In this document: piece by piece, positions 9,698-17,883 of the stretch
How the letters are laid out: every line of letters begins with the position of its first letter
How positions within the stretch are numbered: the first letter of the stretch is position 1
DNA from: Bacillota bacterium
GTDB taxonomy: Bacteria; Bacillota; Clostridia; Lachnospirales; Lachnospiraceae
Assembly (NCBI GenBank): GCA_023386815.1
Contig: JAEWIZ010000030.1
Location: forward strand, 27,846-91,845
Direction of reading: 5' to 3'
DNA: 64,000 nucleotides
The notes under the pieces: generated by a model
Told to the model about the DNA's origin: nothing
Database searches by the model: none
Seen by the model: the letters and a program-made list of their open reading frames with translations, nothing else
Translations under genes and position numbers: made by a program

Positions 9698-9725
9698 ATT
9701 TTAACATAGATTTAGAAAAAATCAA
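9698..9725 (-). promoter_or_regulatory. Promoter of the maltodextrin operon
   Basis: Minus-strand TTGATT (9720-9725), 16-bp spacer, and TAAAAT (9698-9703) preceded by TG, an extended -10. The expected start near 9691 lies directly next to the operator. Confidence 0.55.
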
Positions 9726-9764
9726 CTACTTTTTATAGTTTTTATACAACATTTTTTTCAAAAA

Positions 9765-9797
9765 GGGAGAAAAGGCTTATTTTTAGCCTTTTCTCCC
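9765..9797 (-). terminator. Terminator of the thiamine operon
   Basis: Perfect 13-bp stem GGGAGAAAAGGCT / AGCCTTTTCTCCC with a 7-nt loop, followed on the minus strand by TTTTTG and further U-rich sequence. It lies 92 bp beyond the thiD stop. Confidence 0.85.
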
Positions 9798-9888
9798 CTT
9801 CTATAACTCATATTCTTCTCTTTGGATGCATTATGAGCTGCTTATCATGTTATATGCCTGATACATTCTGTAAGATTCTTGTAATTAT

Positions 9889-10698
9889 CTAATTTTTGAT
9901 TCCTTGTTCTAGAATATTATTTATGTACCAGCAATGATTAATGGGTCCATGACCTTTCCCCAGCTTCAACCCTGCTGAAATAGCTCCTGTAATATAGGCT
10001 TTCGCATTTGCTATACTTTCCTTAACTGATAGACCATTTGCAAGATTACAGGCAATTGCAGAGGATAAGGTACAACCTGTTCCATGAGTATTAGAATTTG
10101 GTATTCTCCCTTGTTCATACCAGAAATACTCCTCCCCAGAGTATAGAAGATCATCACTGCAATCCCCTAAATGCCCGCCTTTGATTAAAATATTACCGCT
10201 GTAATAGTTTGATAGCTCCTTGGCACAGACCTTCATATCCTCTCTCGTGGATATTCTTGTACCTGTAATATATTCTGCCTCGCTCAAATTAGGTGTAATT
10301 ATTGCAGCAAATGGCAACAACGTTGTAATCAACAGTTTCATTGCAGATTCCTGGAACAATGGCCTTCCGCTTGTCGAAATCATTACAGGGTCCAATACAA
10401 TATTCTTTAGTTGATACTTCTCGATTTTATTCGCAATTACTTCTATAATCTCTTCCTGATAGACCATGCCTATTTTAACTGCATCAGGAAAAATATCTGT
10501 GCACACCATATCCAGCTGCTCTGCTACAAATTGAGGCTCTACTCCTAATATCTTACTGACTCCAGATGTATTTTGCGCAGTTAATGCGGTAATAACACTC
10601 ATTCCATACATGTTATGAGCAGTTATAGTTTTGATATCAGCTTGAATACCAGCACCCCCGCTGCAATCAGAGCCTGCGATGCTTAAAACAGTTTTCAT
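9889..10698 (-). CDS. thiD: Hydroxymethylpyrimidine/phosphomethylpyrimidine kinase
   Basis: 269 residues, normal ThiD length. Ribokinase-like fold with the N-terminal substrate motif SDCSGGAGIQADIKT (9-23), the anion-hole/catalytic motif NTHGTGCTLSSAIA near 203-216, and VLDPVMIST near 105. It phosphorylates HMP twice to HMP-PP, the pyrimidine half of thiamine. Last gene of the thi operon; a clear GAAGGAGG precedes the ATG. Confidence 0.96.
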   Translation of the reverse strand: MKTVLSIAGSDCSGGAGIQADIKTITAHNMYGMSVITALTAQNTSGVSKILGVEPQFVAEQLDMVCTDIFPDAVKIGMVYQEEIIEVIANKIEKYQLKNIVLDPVMISTSGRPLFQESAMKLLITTLLPFAAIITPNLSEAEYITGTRISTREDMKVCAKELSNYYSGNILIKGGHLGDCSDDLLYSGEEYFWYEQGRIPNSNTHGTGCTLSSAIACNLANGLSVKESIANAKAYITGAISAGLKLGKGHGPINHCWYINNILEQGIKN

Positions 10699-10746
10699 CT
10701 CTTGCCTCCTTCAATCTTATTACTAATACACCATCTTTAATAGATT

Positions 10747-11391
10747 TTATCTATTGCCAATCATATCACTTGATAGCTCCAGCAGTTCTTTTGTTGCTTC
10801 ACCAATATCTTCACTGGCAAAAATGGCTGATATAACAGCAACTCCATTTACACCGGTTCCCTTTAATTTTAAAATATTGTCCCTGGTGATACCACCAATT
10901 GCTACCACAGGAATGGTTACAGATTCACAGATCAATCTTAAGACATCAACATTTAATGGCTCGGCATCTTTTTTTGTACTCGTTGGAAAGATTGCTCCAA
11001 CTCCAATATAATCTGCTCCACTCTTTTGTGCTGCTATTGCTTCATCTACATTATGGACTGATATACCAATGATTTTTTCCTCACCTAATCGTACCCGTGC
11101 TGCTCCTATATCCCCGTCCTCCTGACCTAGATGTAGTCCGTCAGCACCGGAGACAATCGCTATTTCTACATTATCGTTAATAATAAAGGGTACCTGGTAT
11201 TGCCTGGTCAAGATTCTAATCCGATGTGCCTCATCTAGAAATTCCTGAAATGTCACATTCTTTTCTCTTAGTTGAACCAAGGTGGCTCCAGCTTTCAGGC
11301 TCGCTTCAACCTGAGCTGATAACTGTCGCCCCCTTAGCCAGGTTCTGTCCGTTACTAAATAAAGCAGCATATCTTCTTTACAAATTTTCAT
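10747..11391 (-). CDS. thiE: Thiamine-phosphate synthase
   Basis: 214 residues from the ATG at 11391 (MKICKEDMLLYLVTDR), which has GAGG five bases upstream; a longer frame to 11430 lacks a site. TIM-barrel landmarks: YLVTDRTWL, VQLREKN near 43, FIINDNVEIA near 70, DGLHLGQEDGD near 86, ISVHNVDEA, and GVGAIFPTSTK near 130. It joins HMP-PP and thiazole phosphate to thiamine phosphate. The 48-bp gap to thiD and the shared direction place it in the thi operon. Confidence 0.96.
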   Translation of the reverse strand: MKICKEDMLLYLVTDRTWLRGRQLSAQVEASLKAGATLVQLREKNVTFQEFLDEAHRIRILTRQYQVPFIINDNVEIAIVSGADGLHLGQEDGDIGAARVRLGEEKIIGISVHNVDEAIAAQKSGADYIGVGAIFPTSTKKDAEPLNVDVLRLICESVTIPVVAIGGITRDNILKLKGTGVNGVAVISAIFASEDIGEATKELLELSSDMIGNR

Positions 11392-11498
11392 AAAATCCTC
11401 ATTTCTCCAAAAAAGTAGCCTGGAACACATTGAAGTCCATCATTTCGCCATTATCTCCTATGTTTAACCGCTCTCTTTCTCGTTTCATTTCATCTTTG

Positions 11499-12347
11499 CT
11501 AATGTATTTCTACTTTCATATATTCCTTTATCATCTCATCGTTCATTTTACTCATACCATCAATCAGATGATTTCGAAAAGAAGCAGTTCCTCCATCTGT
11601 CTCTTGTATTTTATGTAATGCCAATTCACCACATATTCCCATCATACTAACCCCAATGACTGTTGCTTCCAACAACTTCTCGGGATTTGCGGCACATAAG
11701 GCTGCGATAACGGCTGTAAGCATGCAACCCGTACCAGTAATTTTACTCATCATAGCATTTCCATTGCGAATGACATATGCTCTGGAGGCATCAGCCACAA
11801 TATCAATAGCACCGGTGATTGCGATGATTGCTCCCGTACGCTTTGATAGTGTTTTAGCTAATGCTACTGTTAAGGCAATATTTTGTTCTGTAATGTAATC
11901 CGCCTGATCCGCATCTACTCCCTTGGTGGCAGCAATCCCGTTGCTGATACATTTGATTTCAGACGCATTTCCCCGAATCACATCAAACTTAACCTCTCTT
12001 AGTAAATGCTCCACTGTCTTAGTACGTAGCTTTGATGCACCTGCACCTACCGGGTCAAGGATGACTGGATGCTTTAATAAATTAGCCTTTTGACCTGCCT
12101 TTTGCATGGAGATAATGGTTCTTTCATTCAAAGTTCCTGTATTAATAACAAGTGCATTGCAAAGTGCTGTAATTTCCTCAACCTCACTTGCATCATCAGC
12201 CATAATTGGCGAGGCACCACAAGCTAGAAGTATATTTGCACAGTCATTCACTGTTACATAATTGGTAATACAATGTATATAGGGGGCTTTCTCCCGCACA
12301 TTCATAACGATAGTTTCTGGTACATTTTGTCCTATAGCTTTTAACAT
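11499..12347 (-). CDS. thiM: Hydroxyethylthiazole kinase
   Basis: 282 residues, ThiM family: PYIHCITNYVTVNDCANILLA near 27, ASPIMADDASEVEEI near 46, LDPVGAGASKLRT near 95, and the catalytic MSKITGTGCMLTA near 200-212. It salvages 4-methyl-5-hydroxyethylthiazole for thiamine synthesis. GAGG lies eight bases before the ATG. The 334 bp between thiC and this gene contain a 12-bp tandem repeat and a hairpin, so its expression may be set separately. The operon in this window has no thiazole synthesis genes (thiG/thiH), which fits salvage. Confidence 0.95.
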   Translation of the reverse strand: MLKAIGQNVPETIVMNVREKAPYIHCITNYVTVNDCANILLACGASPIMADDASEVEEITALCNALVINTGTLNERTIISMQKAGQKANLLKHPVILDPVGAGASKLRTKTVEHLLREVKFDVIRGNASEIKCISNGIAATKGVDADQADYITEQNIALTVALAKTLSKRTGAIIAITGAIDIVADASRAYVIRNGNAMMSKITGTGCMLTAVIAALCAANPEKLLEATVIGVSMMGICGELALHKIQETDGGTASFRNHLIDGMSKMNDEMIKEYMKVEIH

Positions 12348-12389
12348 CCTGGATACCTCATAATTTTATTTTAGCTTCGATTGTTAGCT

Positions 12390-12575
12390 TTCATTGTCAA
12401 CATCAATTATCAGTTCAATGATCAACTTCATGTATCAGCTTCAATGATCAACATCAATTATCAGCTTCAATCATCAGCTTCAATCACCAGCTTCAATCAT
12501 CAGCTTCAATCATCAGCTTCAATGATCAGCTTCAATGATCAGCTTCAATCATCAGCCTCAAGTAACAGATTCAAG
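12390..12575. repeat. 12-bp tandem repeat array inside the thi operon
   Basis: A direct repeat with unit ATCAGCTTCAAT runs for about 15 units between thiC and thiM. The best-kept copies are between about 12430 and 12560; units at both ends are worn (GTTCAAT, CCTCAAG). Most variation is at one position (ATCAG/ATGATCAG/ACCAG). The period is a multiple of three and a reading frame stays open across it on the plus strand, but that frame has no ribosome binding site and faces the wrong way in the operon. No spacers, so it is not a CRISPR array. Confidence 0.9.
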
Positions 12576-12576
12576 A

Positions 12577-12649
12577 TCAGAAGGATCATTTTCAAAAATG
12601 TAATGATAAATATATCCAACATACAAATCAATGAAAAACATCCTTCTGA
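12577..12649 (-). promoter_or_regulatory. Hairpin between thiC and thiM
   Basis: Perfect 10-bp stem TCAGAAGGAT (12577-12586) / ATCCTTCTGA (12640-12649) with a 53-nt loop, 33 bp past the thiC stop and directly before the 12-bp repeat array. There is no U tract, so it may be a 3' processing or stability element rather than a terminator. Confidence 0.5.
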
Positions 12650-12681
12650 CCATGAAATCCAAATGGAAATAACACTTCTGA

Positions 12682-13983
12682 CTATAATATCTCAACCGTT
12701 TCGCCGTTTAAAATTTTATTCGTAGTTCTCATAGCGCACATTTTCCCACACATGGAGCAGCTATGCTTGTCCGTCGGTGGTACACTTTCAAAATATCTTC
12801 TTGCCTTCTCCGGATCAAGGGCGTAGGAGAACATTTCCTCCCAGTTAATCCTTCGTCTGGCGTCACTCATCTTATGATCAATGTCTCTCGCCCCTTTGAT
12901 TCCCTTTGCTATATCCGCAGCATGGGCAGCGATTTTAGAAGCAATTATCCCTTCCTTTACATCGGATAGATCTGGAAGTCGAAGATGCTCTGCCGGGGTC
13001 ACATAGCACAGAAAATCCGCACCGCTTGAGGCTGCGATTGCACCTCCTATAGCAGAAGTAATATGGTCATAGCCCGGAGCGATATCTGTAACCAAGGGTC
13101 CCAGAACATAAAAGGGAGCTCCGTGACACAGTCTCTTCTGAAGTTGCATGTTGGCAGCGATTTCATTGATGGCCATATGTCCCGGTCCTTCCACGAGCAC
13201 CTGGACATTCTTTTCCCATGCCCTTTTGGTGAGATGTCCAAGCTCCACGAGTTCAGCAATTTGGCCTGCATCCGTACTGTCGTTGATGCTACCTGGACGT
13301 AGTGCATCACCCAAGCTGATTGTGACATCGTATTCATAAAGAATATCCAGTACCTCATCATAGTACTCATAAAAAGGATTCTCATTACCGGTCATACTCA
13401 TCCAGGCAAAGAGCAGGGAGCCTCCCCGGGATACAATGTTAGTAAGACGCTTGGACATTTTGAAGCTTTCCACAGCTCTTTTATTAATTCCAGCATGAAT
13501 GGTCATAAAATCCACACCTTCCTTGGCATGTGCTTCTACAACCGTAAGAAAATCCTTTGCCTTAATATCCATTAGATCCTTCTCTAGATAGCCGATCGCA
13601 TCATACATCGGTACGGTTCCAATCATCGCCCTTGAATAATTGATTAACTGTTTACGGAAGGTGTTGGTTTTCCCATAATTACTTAGATCCATAATAGCAT
13701 CCGCCCCAAAATCAAGGGACAATTTCACCTTTTCAAATTCCTTGTCATAGTTTGCACAGTCCCCGGACACTCCAAGGTTAACATTGATCTTAGTTCGTAG
13801 CCCCTCTCCTATCCCCTCCGGCTTTAGTGAAGTATGTAATCTATTTGCAGGAATAGCTATGGTTCCTGCTGCAACTCTCTGTCTTAATAGCTCGGTATCC
13901 ATTCCTTCCTTTTCGGCAACGCTCTGCATCTCCTTCGTTAGAACACCATTTTTAGCGGCTTCCATTTGGGTATGATATGTCAT
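12682..13983 (-). CDS. thiC: Phosphomethylpyrimidine synthase (radical SAM)
   Basis: 433 residues, the shorter ThiC form without the N-terminal extension seen in proteobacteria. Landmarks: GEGLRTKINVNLGVSGD near 57, DAIMDLSNYG, TVPMYDAIGY, VEGPGHMAINEI near 265, and the C-terminal iron-sulfur motif CSMCGKMCAM near 415. It rearranges aminoimidazole ribotide to HMP phosphate with S-adenosylmethionine. It follows thiW by 101 bp in the riboswitch-led operon. AGAGG lies eight bases before the ATG. Confidence 0.97.
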   Translation of the reverse strand: MTYHTQMEAAKNGVLTKEMQSVAEKEGMDTELLRQRVAAGTIAIPANRLHTSLKPEGIGEGLRTKINVNLGVSGDCANYDKEFEKVKLSLDFGADAIMDLSNYGKTNTFRKQLINYSRAMIGTVPMYDAIGYLEKDLMDIKAKDFLTVVEAHAKEGVDFMTIHAGINKRAVESFKMSKRLTNIVSRGGSLLFAWMSMTGNENPFYEYYDEVLDILYEYDVTISLGDALRPGSINDSTDAGQIAELVELGHLTKRAWEKNVQVLVEGPGHMAINEIAANMQLQKRLCHGAPFYVLGPLVTDIAPGYDHITSAIGGAIAASSGADFLCYVTPAEHLRLPDLSDVKEGIIASKIAAHAADIAKGIKGARDIDHKMSDARRRINWEEMFSYALDPEKARRYFESVPPTDKHSCSMCGKMCAMRTTNKILNGETVEIL

Positions 13984-14084
13984 TGTTTATACCTCTTTTC
14001 ATTTTTTATTCGATACCTACTTTTTTTGATAAATATCTCTTTCTGATACAGTATCTCTTTCGGGTTATTTTTTTTGATACTCCT

Positions 14085-14585
14085 TCAGACACTTTCTTCT
14101 CTGATCCAACTCTTGATAATACCTGTCCTTTTTAAGATAGCGAAACATGCTATCGCCATCAGGGATCCCACGACTGTACTTAATCCAAAAGGTAGGATAA
14201 AGCCGTAAAAAGCAACGGTACTGGAAAGGAAAAAGGCTGCGATAGGATAGGCAAGCAACGCCCCTAGGATACCTGTTCCAATCACCTCACCTAAAAACGC
14301 AAAACCCACTTTATGAGTAATTCGATAGAACAAGCTACAGAGAAGGGCTCCACACATACTTCCTGGAAAGGCCAGTAAACTTCCAGTACCCAGGATATTA
14401 CGAAGCATGGAGGTGGCAAATGCCATACCTACTGCATACACGGGTCCAAGAAGTATGCCGGCAATTACATTAATAAAATGCTGTATGGGAAATACCTTAG
14501 ATACACCGATTGGAATATAAATAGCAGAACAAATGACTCCGACGGCTACTAAGATTCCCGCTAAAGATAACTTTTTGACTGACAT
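14085..14585 (-). CDS. thiW: Thiamine precursor transporter subunit ThiW
   Basis: 166 residues from the ATG at 14585 (MSVKKLSLAGILVAVG), with AAGGAGAG seven bases upstream; the frame extends to 14630 without a better site. Five to six hydrophobic segments and the motifs PIQHFINVIAGILLGPVYAVGMAF and FPGSMCGALL match the ThiW S-component of energy-coupling-factor transporters, thought to import the thiazole precursor. First gene behind the TPP riboswitch, and paired with thiM in the same operon, which supports thiazole uptake and salvage. Confidence 0.92.
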   Translation of the reverse strand: MSVKKLSLAGILVAVGVICSAIYIPIGVSKVFPIQHFINVIAGILLGPVYAVGMAFATSMLRNILGTGSLLAFPGSMCGALLCSLFYRITHKVGFAFLGEVIGTGILGALLAYPIAAFFLSSTVAFYGFILPFGLSTVVGSLMAIACFAILKRTGIIKSWIREESV

Positions 14586-14663
14586 AACTACTCTCCTTAA
14601 TATGTTTTGAATAGTACTATGGTTGGCCAACCATCAAAATTAATCCTGCTTTTTACACAAAAA

Positions 14664-14691
14664 TGGGATGCACCAACAAAGGTACATCCCA
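14664..14691 (-). terminator. Terminator of the TPP riboswitch
   Basis: Stem TGGGATG.ACC / GGT.CATCCCA (14681-14691 with 14664-14674, one mismatch), loop of six, then TTTTTGTGT on the minus strand. It lies between the aptamer and thiW, the layout of a transcription-attenuation riboswitch. Confidence 0.85.
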
Positions 14692-14712
14692 CAAATTATA
14701 CTACATCCATGT

Positions 14713-14793
14713 TATTCCCTACGTTGGCATTACCCAAATCAGGTACGGTCGAAACTTCAGTTTCCTCTCAGCCTGTTCACAAGCTCCCGACAC
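14713..14793 (-). ncRNA. TPP riboswitch (THI element)
   Basis: The minus strand carries the conserved thi-box parts in order: GGGAGC, GGCTGAGAGG, a variable P3-type stem (AAACTGAAGTTT), ACCGTACCTGATTTGGGTAAT, and GCCAACGTAGGGAA. These match the consensus CUGAGA, ACCUGAU and AAUGCCAGCGUAGGGA almost exactly. TPP binding should favour the downstream terminator and shut off thiWCMED. Confidence 0.97.
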
Positions 14794-14808
14794 TATTAAT
14801 TTTTACTA

Positions 14809-14838
14809 ATTATATTATGGTGTGGTTATATCTGTCAA
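14809..14838 (-). promoter_or_regulatory. Promoter of the thiamine operon
   Basis: Minus-strand TTGACA (14833-14838) and TATAAT (14809-14814), both perfect consensus, 18 bp apart, about 16 bp before the aptamer. Confidence 0.85.
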
Positions 14839-14924
14839 CTATTAATTATGCGTAACAATTACTCGTGAACGGTCCCTTGTCAATTTATTCGGGATACATC
14901 ATATTGTGTCATAACCTTCAATCA

Positions 14925-17639
14925 TTATGATAACCGCTCATTTCTAATATATTGAGCTAAACTATAATACAATTGTCTCACTTCAGGTAAATCAAGATGC
15001 TCTAGGAGATTCATAGAACATACTACCAGTTTCCCTTGATAAACTTCTTTTTCAAAGATAATACCCAGCTTATGGTTTCTATCAAAATTATCAATCACTT
15101 GTACGATTGGCTGGCAGCTTTCCCCTTCCTGATCTAATATGACTGGTCTGGATAGATTCGTAATCCGTCTCCATTGCCAGCTTGAGAAGCTTTCTGTTGG
15201 GAAATGCTCTAACGCTTTATGTTCTTTTTGACAAACTAGCCCCAAGGTGCCCGGAGCTACTTCCACACCCTTATCGATACAAGCTTTTTCAAACATCGGA
15301 TAACACCAAAAGTCTGTTGGGAAGAAACCTTCGATACTTTGTTCCCAATCACTGGTAAATAACCCAACGGTTCTGCCTTCTTTTAATGCTTCCTCTACTT
15401 TATCTGAATAGGTATCAAAGATTAGAGTATTTATATCATCAGAAACCTCAACATTAGGATAAATCCATACTGGATAGTGATTTTTAATCTTACCGCAGGC
15501 AAGCTCTATGTATGCAGCGGTTGCTTCTTCCTTCTCCTTTACGTTGATCTGAATATCCTTGATATATGTTAACTGACCCTTTGTTGCTACAATATTAGAT
15601 AGGGTAACAGAACCTAGAATTTCATCTGTCTTTTGTCTTTCCATGGATGAACTGAAGGTCTGACCATCCTCATTAGTCACATGACGATATATGGTTATTT
15701 CCAGATCATCACCAGCCATATCATCCTGTCCAAAATTATAGATCCATACCTGACCCTTTACTGTTTCCCTTGATGTATAGATTCCTTTCTCCAGCTTTAA
15801 TAAAATAACCTGTGGCCCACAAAACTCTCTCCACTGGGAAGGAGTAATGAAACCTTTTGAATCCATAAAGCTGTCCCAAATTCCAATTAAAGCAGTTCCC
15901 TGACCTGGGAAATCCTGTAGTCCAAGTAATTGAAAGCCAGCCATATTCTCTGTTCTTAGTAAGGCTTCCACTTCTTCTTTATAGCATTGCACCATTAAGG
16001 CTCCTGAATTAAGATAGAATTCTTTTGCTTGTTGTTCTAAGCCCTTCTCTTTTAACCGATCTTGGAATACTTTGAGAGCAGTTGATTCTGTAACACCTTG
16101 ATATTTATTCCTTTCCTCAAAGTTTGGAAAAGCCTGATACTGTCCTACTTCATGAGCTATAACAGGTATCTTTGATACATTAACCGTCTCTTTATAATCA
16201 TTCATTGTTTGATAAGGTTGATGTAACTGTAAGTGCCCAAGGGGCTTATCTCCGTGAGAAAATGAGGCTCTGACATTATCTGTCTTTGACGTTCTCATTG
16301 TTATCCAAACCTCATCTTCACTGCCACAGAAAGGGTCTTCCAGAAAATTATTAGCTCCCTGGGTATAAAACTTATCGGAGCGAACTCTCTTTAATTTACT
16401 TAACAATTCATCATAAGCACTAATATCTCCAAGCATTTCATTCCCAACTGCAAAGATCAAGAACGATGGATGATTTCCAAATTCTTTGATTAATTTTTCA
16501 GACTGATCCTTTAGATAATGATTGAGCTTATGATCACAAAGTGGACTATTATCTTCATAGAAAGAATTCGCAAAACAGGATAACTCCACCTGCAGATAGA
16601 TACCTTCTCTATCTGCTGCTTCAAAGGCAGCTTTCGGCGGACACCAACTATGAAACCTAACGTGATTGATCCCATATTCCTTTGCTTGTCTGAACATTTT
16701 CATCCACTCTGAGACCTTCATAGGAGCGTATCCCGTTAAAGGATAAATGCAACAGTCTAAGTTACCTCTTAGTGAGATCGGCATCTTATTTAACAATATG
16801 GAATGCTCTCTTGTGGTGATATCTCGAAAACCAGTGATTGTTTCAAAACTAGATTGATATTGACAACCCTCAAGATCAATCTGAAACTGATACAAATTGC
16901 TGTGAAACTCATCCCACAGAGTCAATTCTTCATCCTTTACCAAGATGTCTATGTAATTGTAGCCATGTTTTAAATCCACTTTTTGAACTATATTTTTTGA
17001 ACTGTTGTTTACTTGATCCTTCTGGTACCTAAGCGTAATTTGGGCATCCGTTGTATCTTGTAAGTTATTGATCTCTACTTCTACTTGAAAGGCCATTTCA
17101 TCTTTCACTTTTTCGATTTTTACCGCTTCAATATAGATTGGCTCTACTGCTTCTAGATAGATCTCTCCAAGAATTCCATTCCAATTTGTTTGAGTATCTT
17201 CCGTATAATGATGCCCTCTATATAAACTTTCGGAAAAATCATCATATTTAGCAAGATCATTGTCTACTTCTATCATTAATTCATGGCTGCCTACTGTTAA
17301 ATACTCAGAAAGGATATGCCTCTGAGGTATGATTGTCTCATGGGATTGTGAAGCGACTTCGCCATCCACAAGAATTTTTGTATATTTTGTTCGTTCCAAA
17401 TGGAGGATAATCTGTTTGTTTTTCCAATCTTTTGGGATTTCAATTGTATGCTTATATCTGCATACTCCTGTAAAAGGCCTTTTTCTGCTAAGAAGTAAGG
17501 TTTCCTTTTGATTTACTTTTAGTTCCCCTTTTTCACTCACCTCGGTAGAGGATGGTAAAGGGATCGTATCGCAAAACATTTCATTCCCAAATGCAAATTC
17601 CCAAGTTCCAGATAAATCGATTCTCATACTATTTCTCAT
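14925..17639 (-). CDS. Glycoside hydrolase family 2 enzyme
   Basis: 904 residues. N-terminal jelly-roll sugar-binding domain (LSGTWEFAFGNE..., HTIEIPKDWKNKQIILHLERTKYTKILVDG), an immunoglobulin-like domain, then a TIM barrel with HVRFHSWCPPKAAFEAADREG near 325, the likely acid/base in FAVGNEM near 400, and the likely nucleophile in IAHEVGQYQ near 495. A C-terminal beta-rich part of about 300 residues follows. No signal peptide, so cytoplasmic. It is the last gene of the GH112 operon, 244 bp after GH112 with a hairpin between. GH2 covers beta-galactosidase, beta-glucuronidase and beta-mannosidase activities; context favours a beta-galactoside or uronide, unproven. Confidence 0.88.
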   Translation of the reverse strand: MRNSMRIDLSGTWEFAFGNEMFCDTIPLPSSTEVSEKGELKVNQKETLLLSRKRPFTGVCRYKHTIEIPKDWKNKQIILHLERTKYTKILVDGEVASQSHETIIPQRHILSEYLTVGSHELMIEVDNDLAKYDDFSESLYRGHHYTEDTQTNWNGILGEIYLEAVEPIYIEAVKIEKVKDEMAFQVEVEINNLQDTTDAQITLRYQKDQVNNSSKNIVQKVDLKHGYNYIDILVKDEELTLWDEFHSNLYQFQIDLEGCQYQSSFETITGFRDITTREHSILLNKMPISLRGNLDCCIYPLTGYAPMKVSEWMKMFRQAKEYGINHVRFHSWCPPKAAFEAADREGIYLQVELSCFANSFYEDNSPLCDHKLNHYLKDQSEKLIKEFGNHPSFLIFAVGNEMLGDISAYDELLSKLKRVRSDKFYTQGANNFLEDPFCGSEDEVWITMRTSKTDNVRASFSHGDKPLGHLQLHQPYQTMNDYKETVNVSKIPVIAHEVGQYQAFPNFEERNKYQGVTESTALKVFQDRLKEKGLEQQAKEFYLNSGALMVQCYKEEVEALLRTENMAGFQLLGLQDFPGQGTALIGIWDSFMDSKGFITPSQWREFCGPQVILLKLEKGIYTSRETVKGQVWIYNFGQDDMAGDDLEITIYRHVTNEDGQTFSSSMERQKTDEILGSVTLSNIVATKGQLTYIKDIQINVKEKEEATAAYIELACGKIKNHYPVWIYPNVEVSDDINTLIFDTYSDKVEEALKEGRTVGLFTSDWEQSIEGFFPTDFWCYPMFEKACIDKGVEVAPGTLGLVCQKEHKALEHFPTESFSSWQWRRITNLSRPVILDQEGESCQPIVQVIDNFDRNHKLGIIFEKEVYQGKLVVCSMNLLEHLDLPEVRQLYYSLAQYIRNERLS

Positions 17640-17790
17640 ATAAAATACCTAATCCTTCTTCCTATCATTTCATTAAAGTACACTTACAATTAGTCCACTC
17701 AAAACCTGCTATCTATATTTTAAATGGAATATAAAGCCCCTTCCTTCTGATCAAGATAAGAGCCACAAGATAATCTATTCATACAAAACA

Positions 17791-17836
17791 AAGGCATACG
17801 AAGATTTCATTTAATATGTCTTCTTACGTATACCTT
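17791..17836 (-). terminator. Hairpin between GH112 and GH2 genes
   Basis: Imperfect stem: AAGGCATACGAAGA (17791-17804) against TCTTCTTACGTATACCTT (about 17819-17836). The minus-strand continuation TTTGTTTTGT is U-rich. Probably a partial terminator between two genes of one operon. Confidence 0.5.
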
Positions 17837-17883
17837 TCTTTTTGCTCAAAACTTAAAATGATGTCATATAATCAGCTTCCTTC

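Noticed and set aside
12390..12575. CRISPR array
   Set aside because: Units are 12 bp and directly adjacent with no unique spacers, and no cas genes are in the window.
12381..12725. Plus-strand frame of 114 codons over the 12-bp repeats
   Set aside because: Its repeats come from the DNA repeat period (a multiple of three); no ribosome binding site, and it runs against the thi operon.
13047..13385. 112-codon frame inside thiC
   Set aside because: Shadow of the thiC coding sequence in another frame of the same strand.
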